A stretch of DNA of 34,724 nt from NCBI GenBank assembly GCA_013002025.1, contig JABDKW010000032.1, positions 1 to 34,724 on the forward strand, written 5' to 3'. Origin of the DNA: Gammaproteobacteria bacterium. GTDB taxonomy: Bacteria > Pseudomonadota > Gammaproteobacteria > Arenicellales > Arenicellaceae. A model generated the notes under the pieces. The model ran no database searches. It worked only from the letters and a program-made list of their open reading frames with translations, and was not told where the DNA came from. The position numbers and the translations under genes are program-made. Shown here piece after piece: positions 1-8,761 of this stretch (within the stretch, counting starts at the first letter, position 1; each line of letters begins with the position of its first letter).

Positions 1-818
1 GTATCGTAGAGCAGGGTGCCCGCTACAGTCTGGCCTACAGCGGGGCGGGCCGGATCTCGGGCGTAGATGCGGTCACTGCGCAGTATGAGATGCAGGGGGC
101 TGCGGCCGTATTGAATGGCGATTATCACTACGTGATTGATGGCCATACCGCCGAGCATCTGGTGGTGGCAGCACGAAACGCGGCTGGAGATTTAGGGTTG
201 TTTGTTATTGATGCCGGCGCGGAAGGTGTGTCGCGCAAACTAACGCCGGGCATGGATCAAACCCGTAAGTTGGCGAAAATAGACCTGCGTAGTGTGAACG
301 TCGCAGAAGCGGATATCCTGCAGCAGGGCGAGGCAGCGAGCCAGACGTTGAAAAATGTACTGTCGCTGGCGGCTATTGCATTGGCAGCAGAACAGGTCGG
401 CGTAGCCGATAAATCATTGGCGCTGACCGTCGATTACATTGGCGAGCGCAAGCAATTCGGCCGTGCAGTCGGTAGTTTTCAGGCCATGAAGCACAAAGCT
501 GCGGACATGATGAGCAAGGTCGAAGCAGCGCGTTCGGCCTTGTATTACGCGGCCTGCATTGCAGATGAATTTTTTAGCGGCAACCCGATGGGGGCGGAAC
601 TGTATGAGGCCGCCAGCGTTGCCAAGGCCTATTGTTGTGATGCGGCCTTTTTTAACGCCGGTTGCGCGATTCAGATGCATGGTGGCGTGGGCTTTACCTG
701 GGAATACGATGTGCATTTGTATTTTAAGCGCGCCAAGGCAGCGCAGCTGGCCTTTGGCGATTCGGCCTGGCATCGCGAACAGATAGCCACGCAGTTATTG
801 GGGGCAGCTGATGGGTAA
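1..818 (+). CDS. Acyl-CoA dehydrogenase, 5'-truncated by window edge
   Basis: The frame is open from base 3 and runs without a stop to TAA at 816-818, so only the C-terminal ~270 residues are present and the ATG at 90 is internal. The ACAD C-terminal fold is recognisable from ERKQFGR (flavin/dimer contact) and QMHGGVGFTWEYDVHLY. Such enzymes oxidise an acyl-CoA to the 2,3-enoyl-CoA and pass electrons to ETF. Where MCAD has its catalytic Glu (YEGT) this protein has FGDS, and the alternative IVD-type Glu position is also not acidic. That suggests the non-catalytic partner of a heteromeric ACAD, as known for steroid-degrading enzymes (inference). The next ACAD begins 18 bp downstream and has the missing Glu. 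The family is clear; the substrate is not. Confidence 0.93.
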   Translation, partial: IVEQGARYSLAYSGAGRISGVDAVTAQYEMQGAAAVLNGDYHYVIDGHTAEHLVVAARNAAGDLGLFVIDAGAEGVSRKLTPGMDQTRKLAKIDLRSVNVAEADILQQGEAASQTLKNVLSLAAIALAAEQVGVADKSLALTVDYIGERKQFGRAVGSFQAMKHKAADMMSKVEAARSALYYAACIADEFFSGNPMGAELYEAASVAKAYCCDAAFFNAGCAIQMHGGVGFTWEYDVHLYFKRAKAAQLAFGDSAWHREQIATQLLGAADG

Positions 819-836
819 TCTGCCGGAGCCGCGCCA

Positions 837-2027
837 ATGAAACTGGGGTTTAGTAAAGCCGACGAAGAGTTTCGCGAATCTATTGCAGATTGGTTGGCGA
901 GCAATCTGGTTGGTGAATTTGAAAAGATCCGCTTCCGTGGCGGGCCCGGCGATGAACATATGTTCTTTGAACAACGGGTGGCCTGGGAAAAACGCATGGC
1001 GGAGGGCGGCTGGACCTGCATCGGCTGGCCAGAACAACATGGTGGTCGCGGTTGTTCATTAGAGCAGCAAGTAATTTTTCATGAAGAATACGCGCGCGCC
1101 GGAGGCCCTGGCCGCGTCGGGCATATCGGTGAGGGCCTCACTGGGCCAACGCTCATTGCCTTTGGCTCGGCAGCTCAGCAGCAACGCTTTTTGCCGAAAA
1201 TCCTAAGTGGCGAAGAGCTGTGGTGTCAGGGCTATTCCGAGCCGGGTGCCGGCTCCGATCTGGCCAACATCAGTACCCGCGCTGAGTTTGATGAGGCTGC
1301 CGGAGTTTGGCGCCTGTCTGGGCAGAAAGTCTGGACATCGCTGGCCCAGGAGTCACACTGGTGTTTCGTGCTGGCACGCACCGAGCCCGGCTCCAAGGGC
1401 AACAGGGGCCTGGGTTTCTTTTTGCTTGAGATGGATCAGCCCGGTGTGGAAGTGCGGCCGATTACCCAACTAACCGGCACCTCGGAGTTCAATGAGGTGT
1501 TTTTTGACGGCGCAGAAGTCGCTGCAGATTGCATTGTGGGTGAGCCGGGAGACGGCTGGAAAGTCGCTATGGGTCTGCTGGGGTATGAACGAGGGGTATC
1601 CACCCTTGGTCAGCAAATGCTATTCCAGAATGAACTTAGCGAAGTGATTAAGTTGGCTAAGCAAAATGGCGCTGCCACCGACCCCGCCATTAGACAGCGG
1701 ATAGCCGATGCGCACATTGGCCTGAAAATTATGCGCTATAACTCTTTGCGGACGCTGTCTGCCGAAGCCGGCGATGGCACACTGGACCGCGCCGCGATGA
1801 TGTATAAACTGTATTGGTCAACCTGGCATCGCAATCTCGGCAATCTGGCAATGGACGTACTGGGCCCGCAGGCCGAACTGGTCGAGAGCGGAGACTATGA
1901 ATTAACACACCTGCAGTCGCTATTCCTGTTTACCCGTTCAGATACAATTTACGGGGGCACCAACCAAATTCAACGTAACATAATCGCCGAGCGCGCGCTG
2001 GGCCTGCCCCGCGAACCGCGCGGCTAA
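837..2027 (+). CDS. Acyl-CoA dehydrogenase, probable partner of the upstream ACAD
   Basis: This 396-residue protein has full ACAD length. CGGAG lies about 9 nt before the ATG. Visible landmarks are WPEQHGGRG (~64-72), the flavin-binding segment YSEPGAGSDLA (~133-143), KVWTS (~164-168) and the C-terminal IYGGTNQIQRNIIAER. The MCAD-type base is Gly here (YGGT), but Glu251 in GYERG aligns with the base used by isovaleryl- and long-chain-type ACADs. It is therefore probably the catalytic member of the pair. It resembles the FadE types found beside IpdF-like SDRs in steroid-ring degradation clusters, and such an SDR follows 11 bp downstream. The substrate assignment is inference. Confidence 0.93.
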   Translation: MKLGFSKADEEFRESIADWLASNLVGEFEKIRFRGGPGDEHMFFEQRVAWEKRMAEGGWTCIGWPEQHGGRGCSLEQQVIFHEEYARAGGPGRVGHIGEGLTGPTLIAFGSAAQQQRFLPKILSGEELWCQGYSEPGAGSDLANISTRAEFDEAAGVWRLSGQKVWTSLAQESHWCFVLARTEPGSKGNRGLGFFLLEMDQPGVEVRPITQLTGTSEFNEVFFDGAEVAADCIVGEPGDGWKVAMGLLGYERGVSTLGQQMLFQNELSEVIKLAKQNGAATDPAIRQRIADAHIGLKIMRYNSLRTLSAEAGDGTLDRAAMMYKLYWSTWHRNLGNLAMDVLGPQAELVESGDYELTHLQSLFLFTRSDTIYGGTNQIQRNIIAERALGLPREPRG

Positions 2028-2038
2028 GAGGGTTTAAC

Positions 2039-2830
2039 ATGGCTTTGAAAACACCCCCGCCTTACGTAAAAGGGCATGATCTGTTAGCTGGCAAGTCGGT
2101 GTTAATTACCGCCGCGGCGGGTGCGGGAATTGGCTTCGCCGCGGCGCAGAAAGCACTGGAAGAGGGTTGCCGTGGTCTTTACATCTCTGACGTGCACCAA
2201 GGCCGGCTCGATAAAGCCATTGCAACACTACAGGAAGCCCACTCCGATACACCGGTGTATGGCCGGCTCTGTGATGTCACCAACGAGGATGACGTGCAGG
2301 CACTGATCAATGACGCTGAGCAACAACTGCAAAACGTTGATGTATTAATTAATAACGCCGGATTGGGCGGCACCTGCAAACTGGTGGATATGAGCGATGA
2401 GGCCTGGTCAAAAGTGCTCGACATCACGCTGACCGGTACCATGCGGATGATGCGCGCCATGCTGCCAGCCATGCAATCACGCCGCCGCGGCGTGATCATC
2501 AATAACGCGTCGGTACTCGGCTGGCGCGCGCAACAGGAGCAGACCCACTACGCCGCCGCTAAGGCCGGTGTGATGGCGCTCACCCGCTGTGCGGCGCTGG
2601 AAGCGGCCGAGCATGAGGTGCGCATTAATGCGGTATCACCGAGCATCGCTTTTCATGAGTTTTTGAAGAAAACCACCCCCATGGAGTTGCTGGAAGAACT
2701 GGCAGCCAAGGAAGCATTTGGGCGGGCGGCAGAAGTGTGGGAAGTAGCCAATGTGATGATGTTTCTGGCCTCCGACTACAGTTCCTATATGACGGGAGAG
2801 GTGGTGTCGGTTAGCAGTCAGCATCCTTGA
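2039..2830 (+). CDS. SDR oxidoreductase (IpdF-like)
   Basis: A 263-residue classical short-chain dehydrogenase that interconverts a hydroxyl and a keto group with NAD(P). The cofactor loop is TAAAGAGIG (24-32), NNAG lies at 105-108, and the catalytic set is Ser158, Tyr171 and Lys175 (YAAAK). GAGGG lies ~7 nt before the ATG. The N-terminus (GHDLLAGKSVLITAAAG) with an Ala-rich nucleotide loop resembles IpdF-type SDRs, which act on the HIP side of actinobacterial and proteobacterial steroid degradation. That resemblance is from memory. It follows the ACAD pair by 11 bp and is probably co-transcribed. Family certain, substrate inferred. Confidence 0.92.
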   Translation: MALKTPPPYVKGHDLLAGKSVLITAAAGAGIGFAAAQKALEEGCRGLYISDVHQGRLDKAIATLQEAHSDTPVYGRLCDVTNEDDVQALINDAEQQLQNVDVLINNAGLGGTCKLVDMSDEAWSKVLDITLTGTMRMMRAMLPAMQSRRRGVIINNASVLGWRAQQEQTHYAAAKAGVMALTRCAALEAAEHEVRINAVSPSIAFHEFLKKTTPMELLEELAAKEAFGRAAEVWEVANVMMFLASDYSSYMTGEVVSVSSQHP

Positions 2831-2921
2831 TTGGGTGAAAAATTGGATCTGAACATCGTGGTCGCCGACCCCTGAGTAGCAAATTGAAATTGAACGAATA
2901 GAAGTTTAAAGAAAAAAATAT

Positions 2922-3383
2922 ATGACTAATATAGTAAAACATCCCTTGGATCTGCTCGACATGGTAGGTCAGTCATTGGGCCCCACCGAGTGGATGACCA
3001 TGGAACAATCCCGGGTTAATGCTTTTGCGGATGCCACGGACGATCACCAGTGGATCCACGTCGATCCCGATAAGGCCGCGAAAGGCCCGTTTGGGGCCTG
3101 CATCGCGCATGGTTATTTGACCTTGTCGCTGGCTAATAAATTTTTGCCGGAATTAATGACCGTCGAACAGGTGTCGATGGGCGTCAATTACGGCACCGAT
3201 AAAGTGCGCTTTCCGAATGCCGTCAAGGTCGGCCAGCGAATTCGCGGTCGTGGTGACGTGATCAGTGCTGAACAGACCAACAGCGGTGTTCAGGCGGTAG
3301 TGCGCGTCACTATCGATATTGAGGGCGAAGATCGCCCTGCTTGTGTTATTGATACCATTTCACGATTCTATTATTCAGCATGA
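2922..3383 (+). CDS. MaoC-like (R)-specific enoyl-CoA hydratase
   Basis: A 153-residue single hot-dog domain. The hydratase-2 signature is visible as FADATDDHQWIHVDPDKA (35-52) with likely catalytic Asp41 and His46, followed by GPFGACIAHGYLTLSL. Such enzymes add water to a trans-2-enoyl-CoA, the natural step after the two ACADs upstream. A 91-bp spacer separates it from the SDR; it holds A-rich sequence and no strong Shine-Dalgarno. The stop overlaps the start of the next gene as ATGA (3380-3383), implying translational coupling to the OYE-type reductase. NodN-like members share this fold, so the exact reaction is uncertain. Confidence 0.9.
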   Translation: MTNIVKHPLDLLDMVGQSLGPTEWMTMEQSRVNAFADATDDHQWIHVDPDKAAKGPFGACIAHGYLTLSLANKFLPELMTVEQVSMGVNYGTDKVRFPNAVKVGQRIRGRGDVISAEQTNSGVQAVVRVTIDIEGEDRPACVIDTISRFYYSA

Positions 3384-4432
3384 ACGACATCTTATTTAGC
3401 CCCACGCAGTTTGGCGCCATCGAATTGAAAAACCGCGTCGTTATGGCGCCTATGACCCGCAGCCGCGCTGGCGAAGGCGATGTACCCACCGAGTTGGCAG
3501 TGGAATATTACCGGCAGCGGGCCAGCGCGGGCCTGATTATCACCGAGGGAACACAGCCCAGCGATGCTGGCAAAGGATATTGCCGCACGCCGGGCATTTA
3601 TTCTCCTGAGCAGGTCGAGGGCTGGCGCCGGGTAACTGAAGCGGTGGCATCAGAGGGCGGGTTGATGGTGTCGCAGATCATGCATGTGGGGCGTATTTCC
3701 AGCCGACATAACAAGCAGCCCGATAGCGAGACCGTGGCGCCGTCGGCGATTCAGGCTGCCGGGCAGATGTTTACTGACTCGCACGGTATGGTGGATTTCG
3801 ATGTGCCTCGTGCGCTGGCGACCAGCGAGATTGCCGATGTGGTGGAGGAGTACCGCCAGGCTACCGAGAACGCCTTTGCTGCCGGCTTCGCGGGTGTTGA
3901 GCTACATGCCACTAGTGGCTATTTGCCGGCGCAGTTTTTGTCTACGGGTACCAATCAACGTACCGATCATTATGGCGGTGCGGCGCAGAATCGAATTCGT
4001 TTTGTGCTGGAAGTGCTGGAGGCCATGACTGCTGTGGATGGCGCAGACCGCGTCGGCATGCGCATTTGTCCGGGCAATCCATTTAATGATTTGCATGATG
4101 ACGATCCGCAGGCAACATTCACAGCCTTGCTGCAGGCAGTTGACCCTATGCAGCTCGCCTATTTGCACGTAATTCGCATGCCCGAGGGCCCAGTGGATAA
4201 TCTGGCCCTGGCGCGCGAGTATTTTTCAGGGCCATTGTTGGTCAATGAGAGTTACAGTGCCGACGAAGCCGCACAGACCCTGCAGCGGGCCGAAGCTGCG
4301 GCTGTGTCGTTCGCGCGCCATTATATCGCCAACCCCGACCTGGTTGAGCGATTCAAAGCCGGTGCAGAGCTGGCCAGGTTTGATCACAAGACCTTATATA
4401 CACCGGGCGCCAAGGGCTATACCGACTATTAA
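3380..4432 (+). CDS. OYE-family ene-reductase with altered active-site pair
   Basis: A 350-residue TIM-barrel flavoenzyme of the NADH:flavin oxidoreductase/old yellow enzyme family, which reduces activated C=C bonds such as enones using FMN. The N-terminal FMN motif VVMAPMTRSRA (Thr26) and the Y43-Y44-R-Q-R segment are present. The substrate-anchoring pair, normally His-x-x-Asn or His-x-x-His, reads His176-Ala-Thr-Ser179, with Tyr181 kept. The usual QLWHVGR reads QIMHVGR. These changes may alter substrate carbonyl binding. The start overlaps the MaoC stop by 4 bp. An unrelated-subtype OYE lies at 10436-11536, so they are not a recent duplication. Confidence 0.93.
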   Translation: MNDILFSPTQFGAIELKNRVVMAPMTRSRAGEGDVPTELAVEYYRQRASAGLIITEGTQPSDAGKGYCRTPGIYSPEQVEGWRRVTEAVASEGGLMVSQIMHVGRISSRHNKQPDSETVAPSAIQAAGQMFTDSHGMVDFDVPRALATSEIADVVEEYRQATENAFAAGFAGVELHATSGYLPAQFLSTGTNQRTDHYGGAAQNRIRFVLEVLEAMTAVDGADRVGMRICPGNPFNDLHDDDPQATFTALLQAVDPMQLAYLHVIRMPEGPVDNLALAREYFSGPLLVNESYSADEAAQTLQRAEAAAVSFARHYIANPDLVERFKAGAELARFDHKTLYTPGAKGYTDY

Positions 4433-4443
4433 GCCGATTACTC

Positions 4444-5664
4444 ATGGCTAATGCCAACAATCAGGGCTGGTGGGTAATCGCTACCAGTATTTTCTACCAG
4501 GCCTGCACCTTTGGTGTATTCCTGTATTCGTTTACCTTTTGGATCGCACCGTGGAGCGCGGAGTTTAATCTGCCTACCACTGAAGTGGTTATGGCAATGT
4601 CGATGGGTAATGTCACCGCCTCGCTGGCGGCCGTATGGGTAGGGCGCCTGGTTGATAAAGTGCCAGTGGTAAAATTGGTTTGCTCGGGCTTGATGATGTT
4701 TGCGCTGGGCTTTTTCTTAATTTCAATAGCCAGTGCGTTCTGGCAAATAATTCTGGTTTATTCGCTGTTGTTTGGTGTGGGCATAACCACCATTGGTCAG
4801 CTCACAGCTCATACTCTCGCAATACGCTGGTTCGTAAAGCGCCGCAGTGTGGCCATAGGCTGGGTATCGATCGGTTCGTCGCTTGGTGGGTTACTGGTGC
4901 CGCCGCTGGTTACCCAGATTGCCGGCGATATTGGCTGGCGTCAAACGCATCAATTATTGGCGCTGGTATTCGCGTTTGTGGTACTGCCTATTGCCGCCTG
5001 GCAGATACGCGAACCGGCGCTGGTACGAGAACCCAAGGTAGACCCGCAAGATCAGCTGCTGGCGCCGCCAGTCAGTACATTGCAGCGTTATCAGCAGGTG
5101 CTGACACAGCGCCGCTTCTGGCTGATCTATATGGTGCTCACGCCGATGGTGTTAGGGGTGTATCTGTTTGTGGTAAATCTGGCACCGTTTGGCCATGACC
5201 TCGGCATTAGCGTTGCCCGCACCGCGTTGGTAATGTCAGCCTGTTCACTGGCCATGATTGGCGGCAAGATAGGCTCCGGATTTTTGTTTGATCACTGGTC
5301 TACCAGCCATGTTCTGAATCTTATTCTGGTGGTATTGATTGGTTCTCTGGCATTGCTGAGCCTGACGCCCTCCTACCCGGTATTGCTGATAGCCGGTGCG
5401 CTACTGGGCGCGTCAGCAGGATCGTATCTCACGGTTTCGGGTACCTTGGTTACCTTGCTCTATTCGCCGCGCGAATTTGGCGGTGTGATGGGTCTGGTGC
5501 TGCTGAGTAATATTGTGGTTTTTTTAACGGTACCGGTGAGCAGTGCCATGCGCGAGGCGACCGGCAGTTATGTTAGTGTCTGGCTCGCTCTAATGGCATT
5601 GAGCGCATTGGGCCTGCTGGCCACGCGGCGCGTTAACGCCCTGGTATTACTAGCGCCTGCTTAG
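4444..5664 (+). CDS. MFS transporter
   Basis: A 406-residue inner-membrane protein with about 12 hydrophobic segments and the MFS motif A-like loop GRLVDKVPVVK between helices 2 and 3 (~62-72). It resembles the OFA/monocarboxylate-type MFS group, so an organic acid or hydrophobic carboxylate is a plausible cargo. It follows the OYE gene by 11 bp with no strong Shine-Dalgarno, so it probably belongs to the same transcript and may import the substrate of the catabolic island. Its TAG stop overlaps the TAA stop of the convergent gene within the TTAG at 5661-5664. Substrate and direction are inferred. Confidence 0.9.
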   Translation: MANANNQGWWVIATSIFYQACTFGVFLYSFTFWIAPWSAEFNLPTTEVVMAMSMGNVTASLAAVWVGRLVDKVPVVKLVCSGLMMFALGFFLISIASAFWQIILVYSLLFGVGITTIGQLTAHTLAIRWFVKRRSVAIGWVSIGSSLGGLLVPPLVTQIAGDIGWRQTHQLLALVFAFVVLPIAAWQIREPALVREPKVDPQDQLLAPPVSTLQRYQQVLTQRRFWLIYMVLTPMVLGVYLFVVNLAPFGHDLGISVARTALVMSACSLAMIGGKIGSGFLFDHWSTSHVLNLILVVLIGSLALLSLTPSYPVLLIAGALLGASAGSYLTVSGTLVTLLYSPREFGGVMGLVLLSNIVVFLTVPVSSAMREATGSYVSVWLALMALSALGLLATRRVNALVLLAPA

Positions 5665-6263
5665 CCCTCACATCGATTGACCGCCTCCGTTTCTACGCCG
5701 TCGGTGGAGCGATAGCACTCATCCAGCATGGAGCAAAAACAAACGCCAAATTTGAGTTCCCAACGCTCTCGATTAATGGTGTTCCAAAGATCTGAACTTA
5801 TTTCGTGTTTATACAGCTTCAAAAATTCGTACTCAGATTGGCCCGGTAACACTGCACCGATCAGTGGGCGGGTTATTAAGGTGCCTTCATGCATGGAAGC
5901 CTGTGGGTTGTCGTCGGCGTACTGCAAATACTTTTTATAGGATTGTTGGCAGCAGCCATCCAGAAATTTGTGCAAACTGGAAAAGCGTTGGCCGTCAAAC
6001 TGAAATTCGACGTTCTTCACTACTGCCGGGCCAATCCCTGCATTGACCAGAGTGAAATTGAGTGCCGCTTTGTCCGCTGCCATATCGTAGTTTCCATGTT
6101 CAAACTTCAACAATGGTAGGGTCATGGCCCGCACTTGCTTATCAGCCGCATCTGCCTGCAAGTAGGTGGCGTAAAACGACGCAGCGGAAATCAAAATTGC
6201 GCTCAGCGCGATTATAAAATTGACCCGTTCAGAGGTCATGCCACTAGGCTGCGAGTCTGCCAT
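5661..6263 (-). CDS. Hypothetical membrane-anchored protein
   Basis: A 200-residue protein I do not recognise. It has one N-terminal transmembrane helix (~residues 14-34, FIIALSAILISAASFYATYL) and a probable periplasmic or cytosolic soluble domain predicted to be beta-rich (KAALNFTLVNAGIGPAVVKN). The soluble part is rich in Cys (CC near the middle, then VCFC, EC and RC near the end). The start is well supported by AAGGAGA 8 nt upstream. It lies leftward, downstream of the BVMO gene, and could be read on the same transcript across ~50 bp, but it has its own strong ribosome site. The LVNAGIGPA segment resembles soluble domains seen in many uncharacterised bacterial proteins. Confidence 0.75.
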   Translation of the reverse strand: MADSQPSGMTSERVNFIIALSAILISAASFYATYLQADAADKQVRAMTLPLLKFEHGNYDMAADKAALNFTLVNAGIGPAVVKNVEFQFDGQRFSSLHKFLDGCCQQSYKKYLQYADDNPQASMHEGTLITRPLIGAVLPGQSEYEFLKLYKHEISSDLWNTINRERWELKFGVCFCSMLDECYRSTDGVETEAVNRCEG

Positions 6264-6312
6264 ATTCGGTTCTCCTTATTTAAGAACCGCCAGTGTAAAG
6301 AAATTTGTTGCG

Positions 6313-7746
6313 CTAGTGAAACTTCAGTGCGGGGTTGGTCACCGGGGAATAACGCAACGCCAGATTGTCTAAGATGACATTCTGATTGAGCTTCCATGGC
6401 TTTTCCGTTGCTTGTCTGGGAAAGCCTTTCTCGCCGCGCTTAATGTAGCCGCTGTCGAGATTTAACAGGGGCGCTGGTTCGATGTTTTGGTCTGCAATTG
6501 GCACACAATATTGATAACCATTCCTGTCCATGTAATTTATCAGGCGGCAGGCGTGCTTATTGGTTAGATCGACCTTTAAGGTCCAGGAGGCATTGGTGTA
6601 GCCGGTGGCGACATATAAATTTGGTGTGCCGCTACCCATGAAGCCCTTATAGATAAAGGTGTCGTAAGGGGTCATGGATTCGTTGTCGACGGTGACCTCG
6701 ATGCCACCCAAAAACAACATCTGCAGCCCGGTGGCGGTAACGATAATGTCTGCCTGCAATTCATCACCGGATTTTAGCTTGATGCCGTTCTCAGTGAAGT
6801 GGTCAATATGGTCTGTCACGATACTGGCCTTATCCTGTTTGATCGCATCAAAAAAGTCGCCATCGGGGCACAGGCACACGCGTTGATCCCAGGGGTCATA
6901 GTCCGGGCTGAAGTGCTTATCAACGTATTTATCGCCGAGCATTTCTTTGATGTCGCCTTTCATTGCGGCCCGCGCTTTATCCGGAAACTTTTTACAGTAA
7001 GCGTAAATAAACATGCCATGCAAAATAAACCACCAGCGGGCGGCGCGGCGACCGAACCAGCGCGCCAGCTTGGTGGCAACCGGATCCACTGCCGGCTTGG
7101 CGCCCAGATAGGTGGGTGAGCGTTGCAGCATGGTGACGTGTTCTGCGTCTTGCGCCATGGAGGGGATTAAGGTGATGGCGGTTGCGCCACTGCCAACCAC
7201 GACCACTCGTTTGCCTGAGTAATCCAGATCTTCCGGCCACTGCTGCGGGTGGATGATTTGGCCTTGAAAGTCGTCTGCGCCGGGAAATTCGGGGGCATAG
7301 CCCTGATCGTAATTGTAGTAACCTGAGCACATAAAGAGGTGTTGGCAGGTGTAGTGAGTTTGTTGCTGACCGCTTTCGTCCGTGGTGCCAATGTGCCAAC
7401 GCCCCTCGTCAGAGTGCCAGGCAGCAGTCTTCACATGGCTAGAGTACTGAATATGCTTATCAATCCCATACTCTTCCGTCGTTTCACGCAGGTAATCGAT
7501 GATGGCGCCTTTTTCCGCAATGGCCTTGTCGTCAGCCCAGGGGCGAAACGAAAAACCAAAGGTATACATGTCCGAATCAGAGCGAATTCCGGGATAGTTA
7601 AATAGATCCCAGGTGCCGCCCAATTGTTCACGGCGTTCTAAAATCTTATAGCTTTTAGCCGGACAATATTTTTGCAGGTGGTAGGCGGCGCTGATGCCGG
7701 ATATACCGGCTCCTATAATTATGGCGTCGAAGTGTTGTGCGGTCAT
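6313..7746 (-). CDS. Baeyer-Villiger-type flavin monooxygenase (AlmA/EthA-like)
   Basis: A 477-residue class B flavoprotein monooxygenase. It has an FAD Rossmann motif GAGISG (12-17), a second NADP motif GSGATA (185-190) and the BVMO fingerprint FxGxxxHxxxWP at 160-171 (Phe160, Gly162, His166, Trp170). Overall it is close to the AlmA/EthA group: GGTWDLFNYPGIRSDSDM and SPTYLGAKP are typical. Such enzymes insert oxygen next to a carbonyl to give an ester or lactone; AlmA relatives are linked to long-chain alkane use. It lies 80 bp downstream of the PF10118 gene on the same strand, probably one operon under the TetR operators. Substrate unknown. Confidence 0.93.
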   Translation of the reverse strand: MTAQHFDAIIIGAGISGISAAYHLQKYCPAKSYKILERREQLGGTWDLFNYPGIRSDSDMYTFGFSFRPWADDKAIAEKGAIIDYLRETTEEYGIDKHIQYSSHVKTAAWHSDEGRWHIGTTDESGQQQTHYTCQHLFMCSGYYNYDQGYAPEFPGADDFQGQIIHPQQWPEDLDYSGKRVVVVGSGATAITLIPSMAQDAEHVTMLQRSPTYLGAKPAVDPVATKLARWFGRRAARWWFILHGMFIYAYCKKFPDKARAAMKGDIKEMLGDKYVDKHFSPDYDPWDQRVCLCPDGDFFDAIKQDKASIVTDHIDHFTENGIKLKSGDELQADIIVTATGLQMLFLGGIEVTVDNESMTPYDTFIYKGFMGSGTPNLYVATGYTNASWTLKVDLTNKHACRLINYMDRNGYQYCVPIADQNIEPAPLLNLDSGYIKRGEKGFPRQATEKPWKLNQNVILDNLALRYSPVTNPALKFH

Positions 7747-7780
7747 AGCAAAACTGCTCTTGTGTGTCAGGGCTTAGAGT

Positions 7781-7798
7781 GCTGCATCATAGTGCAGC
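7781..7798. other. Small hairpin between the hydrolase and BVMO genes
   Basis: GCTGCA and TGCAGC form a perfect 6-bp stem with a 6-nt loop in the 80-bp spacer between the two leftward genes. There is no T-run, so it is not a standard terminator. It could be a processing or partial-termination site that sets different levels of the two genes, or chance. Confidence 0.3.
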
Positions 7799-7826
7799 GG
7801 CAGCAGTGACCTGCGCGACACCTGCT

Positions 7827-8690
7827 TTACTGAGGCTGATGTGCGAAGTAGGGCGCCAGTTTTTCTTTCCACTCAGCAACCAAGGCTGAGTCATCATGTT
7901 GCCAGGGGTGAAAATCTTTCTTAAAGAAACTCATGTACTGCCCCCAGCAGGCACGGAATAAGCCCTGTTTGCCAAACAGGTGTTGCCACATGCCCTTGCG
8001 CTCGGCCCAGGTGGTTTTATGGCCACGGTCTTTGAGCAAAAAGCGCGTCATCGCGATCATGTTCAAAGGGAATTCAATAAACGCGAAAAACGCATAATGG
8101 CGGCGCAGTTTAAAGCGATTGCCTACACAATTCAGGTACACGTCAAAGGCGACGGATTTGTGTTCAATTTCTTCGATGGCATGCCATAGAAACAGGTTGT
8201 GCACCGAGTCGGGCTCGATGCCGAGCGTGTCGGCGTGTGTCAGCGCATAATGTGCCATGGTGGCGGTGAAGTGCTCGGCGGCCACGGTGTGCATCAGGCG
8301 CTTCTCAGGCGACCAGTTGCGCACGCGCTCATCCAGTTTTTCCACCATAAACTTTTCAATATGGCTGGTTTTATAGCCGACTTCGTCAAATCGTTTGTTG
8401 ACCAGCTTATGCTGCAATCCATGGTGCGCTTCCTGAGCGGCAAAATCCTGCACTTCGTCCTTCAGTCGTGCGTCAGTGATCTGGTCTTCAAACAACCGAA
8501 CAGATTTAATAAATTCAGCCTCTCCTAATGGAAAGCTTGATGACAAACCCACCCAGTAAGCGCTAACCACGGCGTTATCGGAATGAAAAACGGGGGATTC
8601 GATGTCCTTATAATCAAAGCGCATAATGCGGCGTTCGATCGGTAGTCTGGACTGGGATTGAGGTAGGGTCAGAGCGGTATTGGCGTTCAT
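7827..8690 (-). CDS. PF10118-type predicted metal-dependent hydrolase
   Basis: A helical protein of 287 residues from ATG 8690, or 304 from ATG 8741. I prefer 8690 because relatives start shortly before an RRIMRF-like segment and a weak GAGA precedes it; 8741 has no Shine-Dalgarno. The family is annotated as metal-dependent hydrolase but looks ferritin-like, with E/H motifs: QEAHHGLQH, AAEHFTATMAH and HAIEEIEHKSVAFD could bind a dimetal centre. The biochemical activity is not established to my knowledge. It is the first leftward gene from the TetR divergent promoters and precedes the BVMO gene, so a role in the same oxidation pathway is likely. Confidence 0.86.
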   Translation of the reverse strand: MNANTALTLPQSQSRLPIERRIMRFDYKDIESPVFHSDNAVVSAYWVGLSSSFPLGEAEFIKSVRLFEDQITDARLKDEVQDFAAQEAHHGLQHKLVNKRFDEVGYKTSHIEKFMVEKLDERVRNWSPEKRLMHTVAAEHFTATMAHYALTHADTLGIEPDSVHNLFLWHAIEEIEHKSVAFDVYLNCVGNRFKLRRHYAFFAFIEFPLNMIAMTRFLLKDRGHKTTWAERKGMWQHLFGKQGLFRACWGQYMSFFKKDFHPWQHDDSALVAEWKEKLAPYFAHQPQ

Positions 8691-8743
8691 AGTTCTCAAC
8701 AAGTAGTTTTCCATGAGCGATCGCTTGTGATCGCCCGTCATTT

Positions 8744-8761
8744 GTTTACAGTTCTGTAAAC
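8744..8761. promoter_or_regulatory. Palindromic operator 1 (probable TetR site)
   Basis: GTTTACAGTTCTGTAAAC has perfect 8-bp arms around a 2-bp centre. It lies in the gap between the PF10118 gene and tetR and covers the -35 of the rightward promoter. Its core, TTTACAG-NN-CTGTAAA, recurs at operator 2. That it binds the adjacent TetR protein is inferred from position and symmetry. Confidence 0.75.
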
